This document shows, piece by piece, positions 7,354 to 15,670 of a stretch of DNA of 23,163 bases. The stretch is from an uncultured Prevotella sp. Lineage in GTDB: Bacteria; Bacteroidota; Bacteroidia; Bacteroidales; Bacteroidaceae. The position numbers were made by a program, and so were the translations under genes. Below the pieces are notes generated by a model, which saw nothing but the letters and a program-made list of their open reading frames with translations, ran no database searches and was not told the DNA's origin. The stretch spans positions 1-23,163 of the forward strand of contig OMVH01000003.1 of NCBI GenBank assembly GCA_900314365.1. Reading direction: 5' to 3'. The first letter of the stretch is position 1. Every line of letters starts with the position of its first letter.

Positions 7354-8511
7354 TTACTTTTCTCCGCCTATCCACTTGCGGTAACAGCGGCGGCGTTTGT
7401 GGTTCTCAGGGTTCAGAGGTCCCCATTGCCCTTGTACGCCTTCGTTTCCTTCCATTTCTACCTGACTTTCGCCCCACTTGAATCCGTACTTGATGTAGCG
7501 TGGTATGAGGTCGGCAAAGAGTATGGCGTTGGCCCCCTTAGCCCTGTATTCGGGCAGGAAGCCTATGAGGAGCAGGTCGACGCCCTCCGTCTTGTGCCAT
7601 TTGATAGCTCGCAGAAGGTGCCACCAGCCGAAAGGCAGCAGACGGCCGCGGTGGCATTTCTGTAGAGCACGCGATAGCGAAGGTATCGTTATGCCTATGC
7701 CTGCCAGTGCGTCATTCTTGTTGCCATCCACAATGATGGTGATGAGACTGAGGTCGGCGAGCGGGAAGTACATGTTGACATATTGGTCGATCTGCCTTTC
7801 CGACAGTTCTGAGTAGCCGTAGAGGTCCTTGTAGGTGTCGTTGATGAGTTTGAATATCTTGTGTCCCCATTTGCCCTCGAATATATCTTTGCGCGTGAGT
7901 TTCTTCACATGGAGGTTGTAGCGGCGCTCCACCATGGAGGCAATCTTCGCGTATTTCTCCGGCACGGCCTTGGGCACCCGCATGAAGTATTCCACGTAGT
8001 CGTTGTCTTTCTCGAAGCCTCCGACCCGTTCCATAAGCTTGGGATAATACTCGTAATTGTAGATGGTGGGCATAGTGCCGAGTTTGTCGAAGCCCCATGT
8101 AAGCATGCCCTCGGGGTCCATATCGGTGAATCCGAGCGGTCCGACAATCTCTTCCATGCCGTTGGCAAGGCCGTAGTCCTCCACGGCTTTCATCAGAGCC
8201 TTGAGCACGTCCAAGTCGTTGATGAAGTCTATCCAGCCGAAGCGCACCGTCTTTCTGCCCCAGCGCTCATTGGCTCTCGGGTTGATGATGGCAGCTATTC
8301 GGCCTGCCAGTTCGCCGTCCTTGTAGGCGAGATAGTATTCAGCTGAGCAAAAGTCGAAGGCGGCATTGCGCTTCTTGTCAAGCGTGTTGAGCTCGTCGGT
8401 GAACAAGTTCGGCACGTCGTAGGGATTGCCCTTGTATAAATCGTAGTGGAAGTCAATGAAAGTCCGAAGGTCTTTCTCTGTTTTTACTGTCTTAATAGTG
8501 ACGGATGCCAT
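7354..8511 (-). CDS. GNAT-like acyltransferase-fold protein
   Basis: The 385-residue cytoplasmic protein has no signal peptide. It looks like a two-lobed GNAT-fold protein: an N-terminal lobe with AYKDGELAGRIAAIINP near residues 63-79 and EEIVGPLGFTDMDPEGML near 120-137, and a C-terminal lobe with VDLLLIGFLPEYRAKGANAI, where RAKGAN resembles the acetyl-CoA pyrophosphate loop. Proteins of this type are widespread in Bacteroidota and annotated only as N-acetyltransferase domain proteins; the acceptor is unknown. It is the first gene of the GNAT-parE-S41 unit and has a good promoter 31-61 nt upstream. Confidence 0.7.
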   Translation of the reverse strand: MASVTIKTVKTEKDLRTFIDFHYDLYKGNPYDVPNLFTDELNTLDKKRNAAFDFCSAEYYLAYKDGELAGRIAAIINPRANERWGRKTVRFGWIDFINDLDVLKALMKAVEDYGLANGMEEIVGPLGFTDMDPEGMLTWGFDKLGTMPTIYNYEYYPKLMERVGGFEKDNDYVEYFMRVPKAVPEKYAKIASMVERRYNLHVKKLTRKDIFEGKWGHKIFKLINDTYKDLYGYSELSERQIDQYVNMYFPLADLSLITIIVDGNKNDALAGIGITIPSLSRALQKCHRGRLLPFGWWHLLRAIKWHKTEGVDLLLIGFLPEYRAKGANAILFADLIPRYIKYGFKWGESQVEMEGNEGVQGQWGPLNPENHKRRRCYRKWIGGEK

Positions 8512-8541
8512 TCTTCTTACTAATGTTTTATCTTAAATATG

Positions 8542-8572
8542 CAAAAGTAGAAAATAAATGGCAGATGTCCAA
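8542..8572 (-). promoter_or_regulatory. Bacteroidota-type promoter for the GNAT-parE-S41 unit
   Basis: On the minus strand TACTTTTG (8542-8549) fits the TAnnTTTG -7 box, and TTG (8570-8572) lies 20 nt upstream as the -33 box. The site is 31 nt before the ATG at 8511 and just beyond the end of the methyltransferase gene. Confidence 0.7.
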
Positions 8573-8580
8573 AGAAAGCC

Positions 8581-9807
8581 TCACTTTTTGCAAATTATTA
8601 AGGTATGGCGCCCATTGGCTAACGTTGTGGCAAAGATATAGTTGTCGCCTCCATCCTTGAGTTTGAGTTTGTGACGCAGGCTCTCTGCCGGCATGGGGAA
8701 ATTTCGCACACTCACGTTAGCCTGCTTGATACTTCCGAGAGCCTGACGCAGCTCTCTCTTTCCCATGGAACTCACGGCGCTGATGCTGAAAGTTCTGCCA
8801 GGGAAGTCCTTGATGGGCTCCTTGCTCAGAAAGAGGTGGGAGTTGCTGCTGACGGGTGTCACCTTCCATCTCTGTGAGAGAGGTCCAAAGGCTCCAGCTT
8901 TCATGATGGCAGCGTTGGGTTCGTAGAGATAGCAGAAATCCTCGATGGAATCGGCCGAAATCAGGGGTAATGTCCGCTCCTGGAGACTAAAGGTGAGCGT
9001 GGCGGAGCCTTCATCGTGGCAGTACACCTGAGTTTCGCTGCTGTCTTTGCCAAGTACCACGAGCAGCTCCTTGCACTCATTGAAGGCCGACACCACGTGC
9101 ACTTCCTTTACGTGGGCAGCTCCGAGGTCGTCCACGGTTCTTTTTATGTCGAGCATGGGCGATAGTTTCAGCATGACGTGGCGGCCTTTGTGCAACAGAC
9201 GGTCCAACATTCCGAGTATGTTGGGCTGGCAGTCGCCGATGGCGAAGGTCCGTGTGCCGTTGGCGTCGCGACGTGCCGGGTCAAGAAAAAGAAGGCTCGC
9301 TTCGCCCTTCATACTCTCGATGAAATGGGATGCTTCTGCGTTTACAACCTTGGCGGTGTTCAAATGCATGAGCGGGAAGTTGTGCCGGGCCAGAGCGCAG
9401 AGCGTGGCATTGCGCTCCACGTAGACGGCTTCATCGAAGTGCTTGGCTAACTCACAGAAGTCCACGCCAAACCCTCCGGTTAGGTCGACGAACCGTTGGG
9501 TGTCGACTCCTGCTATACGCGCCGCCACCTCACCCTTGTAGCTGGCAGTGAGGCCTGACGAGCATTGCTCCATGTTGAGATGAGGTGGATAGAGGATTCC
9601 GTCGACAGCTGCATAAGCCAGACCCTTTGCCTCAGCCCTCTGTCTGCCTTCTATCTGGCGAAGGGCTAAAGGCAAATCCACCTCAGGGTCGTTGCATCCC
9701 CTGAGGGCGAGCTGGCTGACATCAGCATGGCGATGGGTTTCGACGAAGTGTTCCGTAGCCCCGCTGACAACAGCTGCGGAGTTATTGTTTTGTGATGTCG
9801 ATGGCAT
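8581..9807 (-). CDS. THUMP-like domain class I SAM-dependent methyltransferase
   Basis: The 408-residue protein contains a Rossmann methyltransferase core. Motif I is FVDLTGGFGVDF with Asp108, an acidic residue follows at YVERN near 130, and the motif IV-like LFLDPARRD spans 173-181. The C-terminal part (RTFSISAVSSMGKRELRQAL, SVRNFPMPAESLRHKLKLKD) matches what I know of the THUMP-like domain added to these Bacteroidota proteins, suggesting an RNA substrate. The target is not known. Its ATG lies inside the end of the phosphodiesterase gene, a 26-bp overlap that suggests translational coupling. It is the last gene of the ruvB-coaD-ybeY group. Confidence 0.82.
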   Translation of the reverse strand: MPSTSQNNNSAAVVSGATEHFVETHRHADVSQLALRGCNDPEVDLPLALRQIEGRQRAEAKGLAYAAVDGILYPPHLNMEQCSSGLTASYKGEVAARIAGVDTQRFVDLTGGFGVDFCELAKHFDEAVYVERNATLCALARHNFPLMHLNTAKVVNAEASHFIESMKGEASLLFLDPARRDANGTRTFAIGDCQPNILGMLDRLLHKGRHVMLKLSPMLDIKRTVDDLGAAHVKEVHVVSAFNECKELLVVLGKDSSETQVYCHDEGSATLTFSLQERTLPLISADSIEDFCYLYEPNAAIMKAGAFGPLSQRWKVTPVSSNSHLFLSKEPIKDFPGRTFSISAVSSMGKRELRQALGSIKQANVSVRNFPMPAESLRHKLKLKDGGDNYIFATTLANGRHTLIICKK

Positions 9808-10543
9808 CGAGGGGTTTGTTGGTTGTGATATAGTCGACCCCGTCCTTATAGAACTCAGTGATGTCCTTGCGGCTGTTCACTGTCCATACATTCACTGTCA
9901 TACCGAGACTGTGAGCCTGGCTAATCCATTCCGGGTGCTTGCGTAGCACGTTCATGTGGTAGTCGATGCCGGTGATGTTCATAGCCTGAAGTTCCTTCGG
10001 TGAAAGCTCTCCGTTGAGATAAGCCACCTTCGCCTCGGGTTCGTCGGCCACGATCTCCTTGCAGGCGTCAATGCTGAACGAGATGTATTCCACCTTGTCC
10101 TGAACACCGTATTTCCGCACCTCCTTTACTGCTAATTGGGCGGCAGCACGACTTTGCATGGCAGTGGCGTGAGGCTTAACCTCAATGATGAGCTTTGTCT
10201 TACTCTTGGTCTTTTGCATAATTTTCAGCAAATCCTTGAGCTGTGAGATGCGTTCTCCGTTCTCCAATTTCAGCTTCTTGCACTGTTTGTAGTCCGATGT
10301 TTGGAAGGTTACGCCGTTGCGCTGAGGGTCATGGTTCACCATCAGATGGCCGTCCTTGGTGAGCCAGATGTCGGTCTCCGAGCCATAGATGTTGAGTTCT
10401 AAGGCCTTTTTGAGCGACGTTTGCGAGTTCTGTGCCGACCCCGGAGTGTCCCAATAGCCACGGTGGGCGATTACTTTTTCTTGGGCGTTAGCCGTGAGAA
10501 CACAGCCCATGAGGGCAGCGAGAAATAAGGAATGCAGTTTCAT
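9782..10543 (-). CDS. Secreted glycerophosphodiester phosphodiesterase
   Basis: The 253-residue protein begins with a signal peptide (hydrophobic residues 5-18, ANA before Gln21). The GDPD active-site pattern is complete: His27-Arg28 in AHRGYWDTPGS, Glu56 and Asp58 in SETDIWLTKDG, and His71-Asp72 in MVNHDP; LIIEVKPH near 144 supplies another metal ligand. The enzyme hydrolyses glycerophosphodiesters such as glycerophosphoethanolamine to glycerol 3-phosphate and alcohol, in the periplasm. It starts 34 nt after ybeY and overlaps the methyltransferase gene by 26 bp, so it appears embedded in the housekeeping operon. Confidence 0.9.
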   Translation of the reverse strand: MKLHSLFLAALMGCVLTANAQEKVIAHRGYWDTPGSAQNSQTSLKKALELNIYGSETDIWLTKDGHLMVNHDPQRNGVTFQTSDYKQCKKLKLENGERISQLKDLLKIMQKTKSKTKLIIEVKPHATAMQSRAAAQLAVKEVRKYGVQDKVEYISFSIDACKEIVADEPEAKVAYLNGELSPKELQAMNITGIDYHMNVLRKHPEWISQAHSLGMTVNVWTVNSRKDITEFYKDGVDYITTNKPLDAIDITKQ

Positions 10544-10577
10544 GATAATGTTGTATTGTTGATAATTCTAAATGCTT

Positions 10578-11024
10578 TTATTCACGTGCTTCATCCTCAG
10601 CGACCTGCAGTTCGTGGAGCAGAGTCAAGGCCTCGTCTTCGTTGCGTTCCATGATAGCGCGTTCGCCAGGGCCCTTGTCGTTGATACCGCAGAGATGGAG
10701 GATACCATGAATGAGCACGCGGTGGAACTCGTCCTCATAACCCTTGTTGAACTTCTCCGCGTTGGTACGCACCGTGTCGAGTGAAATCACGATGTCGCCG
10801 TTGATGGTGTCATCTTCATCGTAGTCGAATGTGATGATATCGGTGTAGTAGTTGTGGCCCAGATATTGTTCGTTGACCTCGAGAATCTTGTCGTCGTTAA
10901 CGAACATATAGCCCACTTCTCCCACCTTGCGGCCGTGGTTTGCAGCCACTTCCTTTATCCATTTATTGGCTAACCGATGTCTGAACTTCGGCATGTTGAC
11001 GCCGTCTGCATTGTAAGTTATCAT
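10578..11024 (-). CDS. ybeY: Endoribonuclease YbeY (16S rRNA maturation)
   Basis: The 148-residue protein fits the UPF0054 family: VNEQYLGHNYYTDIITFDY in the first half and the zinc site HGILHLCGIND. YbeY is a metal-dependent RNase in rRNA 3'-end processing and ribosome quality control. The first two zinc-binding histidines are His106 and His110. The third histidine of the classic HGxLHLxGYDH motif is replaced by Asp116 here, which could still bind metal; I believe Bacteroidota members often show this. Its ATG overlaps the coaD stop by 4 nt (ATGA), so the genes are translationally coupled. Confidence 0.92.
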   Translation of the reverse strand: MITYNADGVNMPKFRHRLANKWIKEVAANHGRKVGEVGYMFVNDDKILEVNEQYLGHNYYTDIITFDYDEDDTINGDIVISLDTVRTNAEKFNKGYEDEFHRVLIHGILHLCGINDKGPGERAIMERNEDEALTLLHELQVAEDEARE

Positions 11025-11515
11025 TCTTTATCCTCCTTCTTTGGATGGTCCTTGCTTCTATTTTTCTCAACTGCTTTCCCGGGCAGCATCCAACTGTAGT
11101 CCTTGCCGAACTTTCTAAGGGTGCGTACGGCGCTCGACGAGATGCATTCCAATTGTGGTTCGGCAAAAAGCAGCAGTGTTTCGATACCTCCGAGTCGCTT
11201 GTTGAAAGCGGCCTGCACGCGTTCGTACTCCATGTCCTGCACGCTGCGGATGCCTTTCACGATGACGTCGGCACCGACTCTTTGAGCCAAATCTACAGCG
11301 AAATCCTCGTAGCTTACTACGCTTACGCGTTCCTCGTCGGCATAGATTTTCCTGATGGCTTCCACACGTTCCTCAGCGCTGAAGAGGGTATGTTTGTCGG
11401 GATTAATGCCTACACCGATGACGACGCGCCCAAACAGCGGAAGGATGCGCCTGACAATGTTGTCGTGACCAGCCGTAAAGGGGTCGAAAGTGCCTAAGAA
11501 TAATGCTGTCGACAT
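11021..11515 (-). CDS. coaD: Pantetheine-phosphate adenylyltransferase (CoA biosynthesis)
   Basis: The 164-residue protein has the nucleotidyltransferase signature GTFDPFTAGH at residues 8-17, with His17 as the key residue. KGIRSVQDMEYE at 87-98 and ISSSAVR at 125-131 match the CoaD family. It transfers AMP from ATP to 4'-phosphopantetheine, the penultimate step of coenzyme A synthesis, in the cytoplasm. The C-terminus is a short basic and acidic tail (KNRSKDHPKKEDKE). It starts 69 nt after ruvB and overlaps ybeY by 4 nt. No separate promoter is evident in the gap. Confidence 0.95.
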   Translation of the reverse strand: MSTALFLGTFDPFTAGHDNIVRRILPLFGRVVIGVGINPDKHTLFSAEERVEAIRKIYADEERVSVVSYEDFAVDLAQRVGADVIVKGIRSVQDMEYERVQAAFNKRLGGIETLLLFAEPQLECISSSAVRTLRKFGKDYSWMLPGKAVEKNRSKDHPKKEDKE

Positions 11516-11584
11516 GTTGATTCAATTGATTGACACAGTTTGTATGTCGTCGCTTGGGCTCTCGGGTTAGGCCCTGCGGAGAAT

Positions 11585-12619
11585 CTATCCGAAGAGGTCG
11601 GGCTGCATGGAGTCACGGGAGAACTGATTACGGCCAAGATGGGTGTAGGCAAGGGCCGTGGCTACACGCCCGCGGGGAGTGCGCTTGATGAAACCTTCCA
11701 TGATGAGGAAGGGCTCATAGACCTCCTCAATGGTACCCGTGTCCTCACCGATGGCCGTGGCAATGGTGCTCAGCCCCACAGGACCACCATGGAACTTGTC
11801 GATGATGGTCAGCAGTATCTTATTGTCGATTTCATCGAGACCATACTGGTCGATGTTCAGTGCCTGAAGCGACAGTTGTGCTATGGCGAGGTCGATGCGC
11901 CCATTGCCCTTCACCTGAGCGAAATCGCGAACGCGGCGCAACAGTCCGTTGGCGATACGTGGGGTACCTCTCGACCTGCGGCTTATTTCCATGGCTGCGT
12001 CGTCGTCGATAGGCACGTTGAGGATACCGGCCGAGCGTTTGATGATTTTTTGTAGTGTCTCCGGGTCGTAGTATTCTAGGTGGAGATTGATGCCGAAACG
12101 AGCGCGCAGAGGTGCCGTGAGCATACCGCTGCGTGTGGTAGCTCCCACGAGGGTGAAGGGATTGAGGTCAATTTGTATGCTACGGGCCGACGGACCCTTG
12201 TCAATCATGATGTCGATGCGGTAATCCTCCATGGCGGAATAGAGATATTCCTCCACGACGGGCGAGAGTCGGTGAATCTCGTCAATGAAGAGCACATCGT
12301 TGGGTTCTAACGAGGTGAGGATACCGGCCAGGTCACCGGGCTTGTCAAGCACCGGTCCGCTTGTAATCTTGAAGCCCACACCCAGTTCGTTGGCAATGAT
12401 TTGGCTCAGTGTGGTCTTTCCCAGTCCGGGAGGGCCATGCAGGAGCGTGTGGTCAAGGGGCTCACCACGGTATTTGGCAGCTTCGACAAACACTTCGAGG
12501 TTCTCCACCACCTTCTTCTGTCCGCTGAAATCTGAAAATCTAAGCGGACGGAGTTTGTTCTCAAACTCCTTTTCAGAGGCGGAAAGTTGCTCCTCTCTTA
12601 TATCGAAATCTTCTGCCAT
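11585..12619 (-). CDS. ruvB: Holliday junction branch migration helicase RuvB
   Basis: The 344-residue protein is the usual length for RuvB. It has Walker A GPPGLGKTT at residues 62-70, Walker B DEIH at 113-116, sensor region VGATTRSGMLTAPLRARFG near 158-176 and a winged-helix C-terminus with FIKRTPRGRVAT. RuvB forms the hexameric ATPase that drives RuvA-bound Holliday junction migration for RuvC cleavage. RuvA and RuvC are not in this window. A promoter lies 28 nt upstream, and the downstream coaD, ybeY, phosphodiesterase and methyltransferase genes are packed behind it. Confidence 0.97.
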   Translation of the reverse strand: MAEDFDIREEQLSASEKEFENKLRPLRFSDFSGQKKVVENLEVFVEAAKYRGEPLDHTLLHGPPGLGKTTLSQIIANELGVGFKITSGPVLDKPGDLAGILTSLEPNDVLFIDEIHRLSPVVEEYLYSAMEDYRIDIMIDKGPSARSIQIDLNPFTLVGATTRSGMLTAPLRARFGINLHLEYYDPETLQKIIKRSAGILNVPIDDDAAMEISRRSRGTPRIANGLLRRVRDFAQVKGNGRIDLAIAQLSLQALNIDQYGLDEIDNKILLTIIDKFHGGPVGLSTIATAIGEDTGTIEEVYEPFLIMEGFIKRTPRGRVATALAYTHLGRNQFSRDSMQPDLFG

Positions 12620-12646
12620 TGCTTTTTCTTTGTGCTAATACTGGTG

Positions 12647-12676
12647 CAAAGTTAGTGTAAACGGTTGGAATATCAA
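12647..12676 (-). promoter_or_regulatory. Bacteroidota-type promoter for ruvB and downstream genes
   Basis: On the minus strand TAACTTTG (12647-12654) matches the -7 consensus, with TTG (12674-12676) exactly 19 nt upstream as the -33 box. The -7 box ends 27 nt before the ruvB ATG. Confidence 0.75.
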
Positions 12677-12870
12677 AGAAAAGCCTTTGTTTTCTTCCGC
12701 TGGGCGACGGTGCCTACGGGGCAAGGAAGGGTGTCCATTGGAAGCATTCCGGACTTTGTTGCGACCATCAAACGGGGATAATATTTCGGCGAAAGGAGCG
12801 AAACTGCGCGGTTTCATCGCTACTTTTCATTTATGGAGCAAGTCTTATTCAGAGTAGTTTTTCAAAACTA
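12677..12870. other. Intergenic region without a convincing gene
   Basis: This stretch between the ruvB promoter and the terminator hairpin holds only short open frames with no family features. A minor hairpin (GAAAC-TGCGCG-GTTTC) lies near 12800-12815. I see no RNA gene or repeat here. Confidence 0.5.
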
Positions 12871-12905
12871 TGTGCCGGACAAGCTTGGAAGTCTTGTCCG
12901 GCACA
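12871..12905 (-). terminator. Terminator hairpin after the ADP-ribosylglycohydrolase gene
   Basis: TGTGCCGGACAAG and CTTGTCCGGCACA form a perfect 13-bp stem with a 9-nt loop. It lies 5 nt beyond the stop codon at 12911 and is followed on the minus strand by a T-rich stretch (TAGTTTT). It closes the dusB-CE1-glycohydrolase unit. Confidence 0.85.
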
Positions 12906-12910
12906 GTCAG

Positions 12911-14419
12911 TCATTCGTAAACGATAAATCTGTTACAGCGGTATTTCGCCTTTGCATCGGGATTCTTCCACTTGAAACTGATGGTGTGGGTACCCGGTTT
13001 GAGGTCGTAGTTGTAATATAAGTAGTCGAGGTTTTCCGTGAAATGGTTTCTTGTGTTTTTAAGTGTTGTCACCACCTTTCCGTCGATGATCACGTCGACC
13101 TCAGCCGTGTAGTTGGGGTCTTTGCAATTGAACGATCCGCAGAGGACGATGGCTTTGCCGCGGAAAGTGGTAGCAGGAACCTTGTCAATCTGGCACTGTC
13201 TGAGTGCGATGGATTTGGAGTATTTCAGTCCATCGAAGCTCTTCTCGTACCTCACAGCTTTGGGTCGTTGCACCTTGATGTACACTTTGTCGTCCTCCAC
13301 TTTACCGCCATTTTTCTTCACTTGCATGAGCGCGTGCTTGAGGCTCAGCTTGTAAGCCTTGCTCAGGCTGATGGTGGTATAGGCGAAGTTGATATCCTCA
13401 CAGTCTTTTACTGATTCGTGCCATGTCTCCGGCATGTTCTTGTAGCCTAACATGCAACCCAGGACTCCGCAGGCCGTTGACGGATTGCAATCGGCATCCT
13501 GACCGCAGCGTGTGGATATATCGGCCGTTTTCGTCAGGTCACCTCCGCCGTAGAGCAGTCCGATGACCACATAGGCTGCATTCACCGTGGCATCGATGTT
13601 GAATGCCCGGTCGACGCCGTCGGGACAACCGATGTCGTTGCTGTAGTTCTGCTGTACTAGCTGCCAAGTCTTGTGCCAGTCCGAAGGATTCTCGTGGTAC
13701 CACTTTACGACATCAGCGATACACTTGTAGAATTTCGATTTCACCGGTACTGTGCGCAGCGCTTCGGTGACAATCTTCTCTACATTATTATATAGGAAAG
13801 CCTGCGTGTACATAGCTCCCACAAAGACGCCTCCATACCATCCGTCGCCGTAGTTCATGATGTGTCCCACCTTGTCGGAGATGGCCGAGGCTGCATTGGG
13901 CATACCCGGCGACATCAGTCCGGCGTAGTCGCTCTCTATCTGATAGTCTATGCAGTCGGCATGAGGGTTGTCCTTCCAGTAGCCTGTCTTAGGCGATTTC
14001 AAGCCCCGGATGACATTCCAGCGTCCCGACTGGTTGGCGTGCCACAGCGGGTAGCCTGCATAGGCGAAAGCCCTGGCGAAGCTGTCGGCGGGCGCGTTGA
14101 GGCCGAGCCGGTCGATGATATCCACAAAGGTGAGGTCCATGTAGATGTCGTCGTAGAGTCCGGGCCATTTGAGCATGTATTTCTTTACCGCCGTGGACTT
14201 GAACTTCAGGTCGGTGGTGTCGGGAATCATCTTACCAAGATACTTGAATTCCCATGGACCTCCAAAGGCACAGCCGATGGTCTGGGCGGCCCATCCACCC
14301 GCAATCTTGTCTTGCAGTTGTTCCATGGTAATCATTTTCAGGCCCGAGCCCGAGGCAGCCCTCATGGGCGGTGTCGTGAGCAGCGCGAGGGCTGCCAAAA
14401 GAATAAGCTTGTGTTTCAT
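12911..14419 (-). CDS. Secreted ADP-ribosylglycohydrolase-family protein with C-terminal beta domain
   Basis: The 502-residue protein has a signal peptide (hydrophobic residues 4-17, RAAS near the cleavage site). The first ~360 residues resemble the ADP-ribosylglycohydrolase family: KIAGGWAAQTIGCAFGG near 38-54, the acidic metal site YDDIYMDLT with Asp90/91/95, and the second site GQDADCNPS at 306-314. The remaining ~140 residues look like a beta-sandwich (NYTAEVDVIIDGK, PGTHTISFKWKNP), possibly carbohydrate-binding. The family normally removes ADP-ribose, but an exported form with an added beta domain suggests a sugar-containing extracellular or periplasmic substrate; that is inference. It is the last gene after the CE1 esterase. 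Confidence 0.8.
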   Translation of the reverse strand: MKHKLILLAALALLTTPPMRAASGSGLKMITMEQLQDKIAGGWAAQTIGCAFGGPWEFKYLGKMIPDTTDLKFKSTAVKKYMLKWPGLYDDIYMDLTFVDIIDRLGLNAPADSFARAFAYAGYPLWHANQSGRWNVIRGLKSPKTGYWKDNPHADCIDYQIESDYAGLMSPGMPNAASAISDKVGHIMNYGDGWYGGVFVGAMYTQAFLYNNVEKIVTEALRTVPVKSKFYKCIADVVKWYHENPSDWHKTWQLVQQNYSNDIGCPDGVDRAFNIDATVNAAYVVIGLLYGGGDLTKTADISTRCGQDADCNPSTACGVLGCMLGYKNMPETWHESVKDCEDINFAYTTISLSKAYKLSLKHALMQVKKNGGKVEDDKVYIKVQRPKAVRYEKSFDGLKYSKSIALRQCQIDKVPATTFRGKAIVLCGSFNCKDPNYTAEVDVIIDGKVVTTLKNTRNHFTENLDYLYYNYDLKPGTHTISFKWKNPDAKAKYRCNRFIVYE

Positions 14420-14440
14420 TGTGGTAGTGTTGTTAATGGT

Positions 14441-14467
14441 GGCGCAGCACTGTTTAGATGCTGCGCC
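14441..14467 (-). terminator. Hairpin between CE1 esterase and glycohydrolase genes
   Basis: GGCGCAGCA pairs perfectly with TGCTGCGCC (9 bp, 9-nt loop) in the 57-nt gap after the CE1 stop codon. No T-run follows on the minus strand, so it may be an attenuator or mRNA-stabilising structure that sets the level of the downstream gene, for which no own promoter is visible. Confidence 0.55.
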
Positions 14468-14476
14468 GTTTAGTAG

Positions 14477-15664
14477 TTATTTGAATATTTTCTGTGCAAA
14501 CATTGAGAGATAGATGCGCCAGTTGCGCCAGATGTGTCCACCGTCGTTCTCGAAGTACTCATACTTGTAGCCCTTCTTGTCGAGATAGTTGCGCAGCTGC
14601 TCGTTGGCCTTGTAGAGGAAGTCGCTCTTCCCGATGGCTATCCAGTAGAGCTTGGGCTCCGACTTGAAGAGACGGTCCATTTGCATTTCCAGTGTGGGGT
14701 TCGACTGTTGCAGACGGTCGAAGTGGTCGGCCACGAACTTACCGTCGCTGATGATGGCTGCCGACTGCAAGCCATAGTAGTCGAACGTCTGGGGATAGAG
14801 ATTGGCAATGGCAAAGGTGTGGCCGCCGCCCATGGAGAGTCCCGTTACGGCCCGTCCCTCGCGCTTGCGTATTGTCTTATAGTGTGAGTCGACGTAGTTG
14901 ACAATCTCCATGAAGGAGTTTTCGAAAGCGTGGCCCTTAGGAGCGTCGATACGCGAGCCCGAAGGTGTGTACATTCCTTTCGACCAGCATCCCGGTGCTG
15001 CCTGTGCGTCGTAGTTGCCGTTGGGCATCACCACAATCATTGGCTTGGCCTTGCCTGCGGCGATGAGGTTGTCCATGATTTGTGTGGCCCGTCCCAGTTC
15101 GCTCCATGCGTTCTCGTCGCCGCCGGAACCGTGCAGCAGATAGAGCACGGGGTAGCGTTTGCCCTGATCATAGCCTGCTGGCGTATAGATAGTCATACGA
15201 CGGTTCATGCCTAACACGTCGCTGTGATACCACACCTTAGCCACGTTGCCATGAGGCACCTCGTTCACGCTGTAGAGACTGCCCCGGTCGCCTTTCTCCT
15301 TCGTGACGATGACGATGTCGGTGGTGGAGGCCACGTCGCGGTTGATGTACACGCTTGCCGGGTCGAGCATCTTCCTGCCGTCGACATAGAATACGTAGGA
15401 GTACATTTCGGGCCGGAGGGGTGGGGTGGTGACTGTCCAAAGTCCCTTCTCGTTCTTCGTCATAGGCAGATTTTGGTCGGAAATCTCCTTGAAGTTGCCC
15501 ACAACGCTCACTTCCTTTGCCTTATCGTCGAGATAGCTGAAGGTGATGCTTCCGTCGGTATTGACGACAGTGGACTTCACATTGGGGAACGACCATAGGG
15601 CTTGCTGTCCCCATGCGGAGGCAGTGAGGCATAGACAGGTTAAGGTGACAAATAACTTTCGCAT
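14477..15664 (-). CDS. Secreted CE1-type esterase with N-terminal CBM48-like domain
   Basis: The 395-residue protein has a signal peptide (residues 1-20). An early-set CBM48-like domain follows at about 25-120 (GSITFSYLDDKAKEVSVVGNF, RPEMYSYVFYVDG). The CE1 alpha/beta hydrolase domain has HGSGGDE at 178-184, nucleophile Ser277 in TGLSMGGG, Asp348 in GKSDFL and His377 in NDGGHIWRNW. This domain order is that of ferulic acid esterases from Prevotella and other Bacteroidota, which cleave feruloyl or acetyl esters on arabinoxylan. The gene starts only 6 nt after the dusB stop, so it is probably transcribed from the dusB promoter. Confidence 0.88.
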   Translation of the reverse strand: MRKLFVTLTCLCLTASAWGQQALWSFPNVKSTVVNTDGSITFSYLDDKAKEVSVVGNFKEISDQNLPMTKNEKGLWTVTTPPLRPEMYSYVFYVDGRKMLDPASVYINRDVASTTDIVIVTKEKGDRGSLYSVNEVPHGNVAKVWYHSDVLGMNRRMTIYTPAGYDQGKRYPVLYLLHGSGGDENAWSELGRATQIMDNLIAAGKAKPMIVVMPNGNYDAQAAPGCWSKGMYTPSGSRIDAPKGHAFENSFMEIVNYVDSHYKTIRKREGRAVTGLSMGGGHTFAIANLYPQTFDYYGLQSAAIISDGKFVADHFDRLQQSNPTLEMQMDRLFKSEPKLYWIAIGKSDFLYKANEQLRNYLDKKGYKYEYFENDGGHIWRNWRIYLSMFAQKIFK

Positions 15665-15670
15665 GATAGC

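Noticed and set aside
12635..12817. 60-codon minus-strand frame in the ruvB upstream region
   Set aside because: It overlaps the ruvB promoter, has no family features, and reads as random intergenic sequence.
13862..14473. 203-codon plus-strand open frame
   Set aside because: It is antisense to the secreted ADP-ribosylglycohydrolase-family gene and has no independent support.
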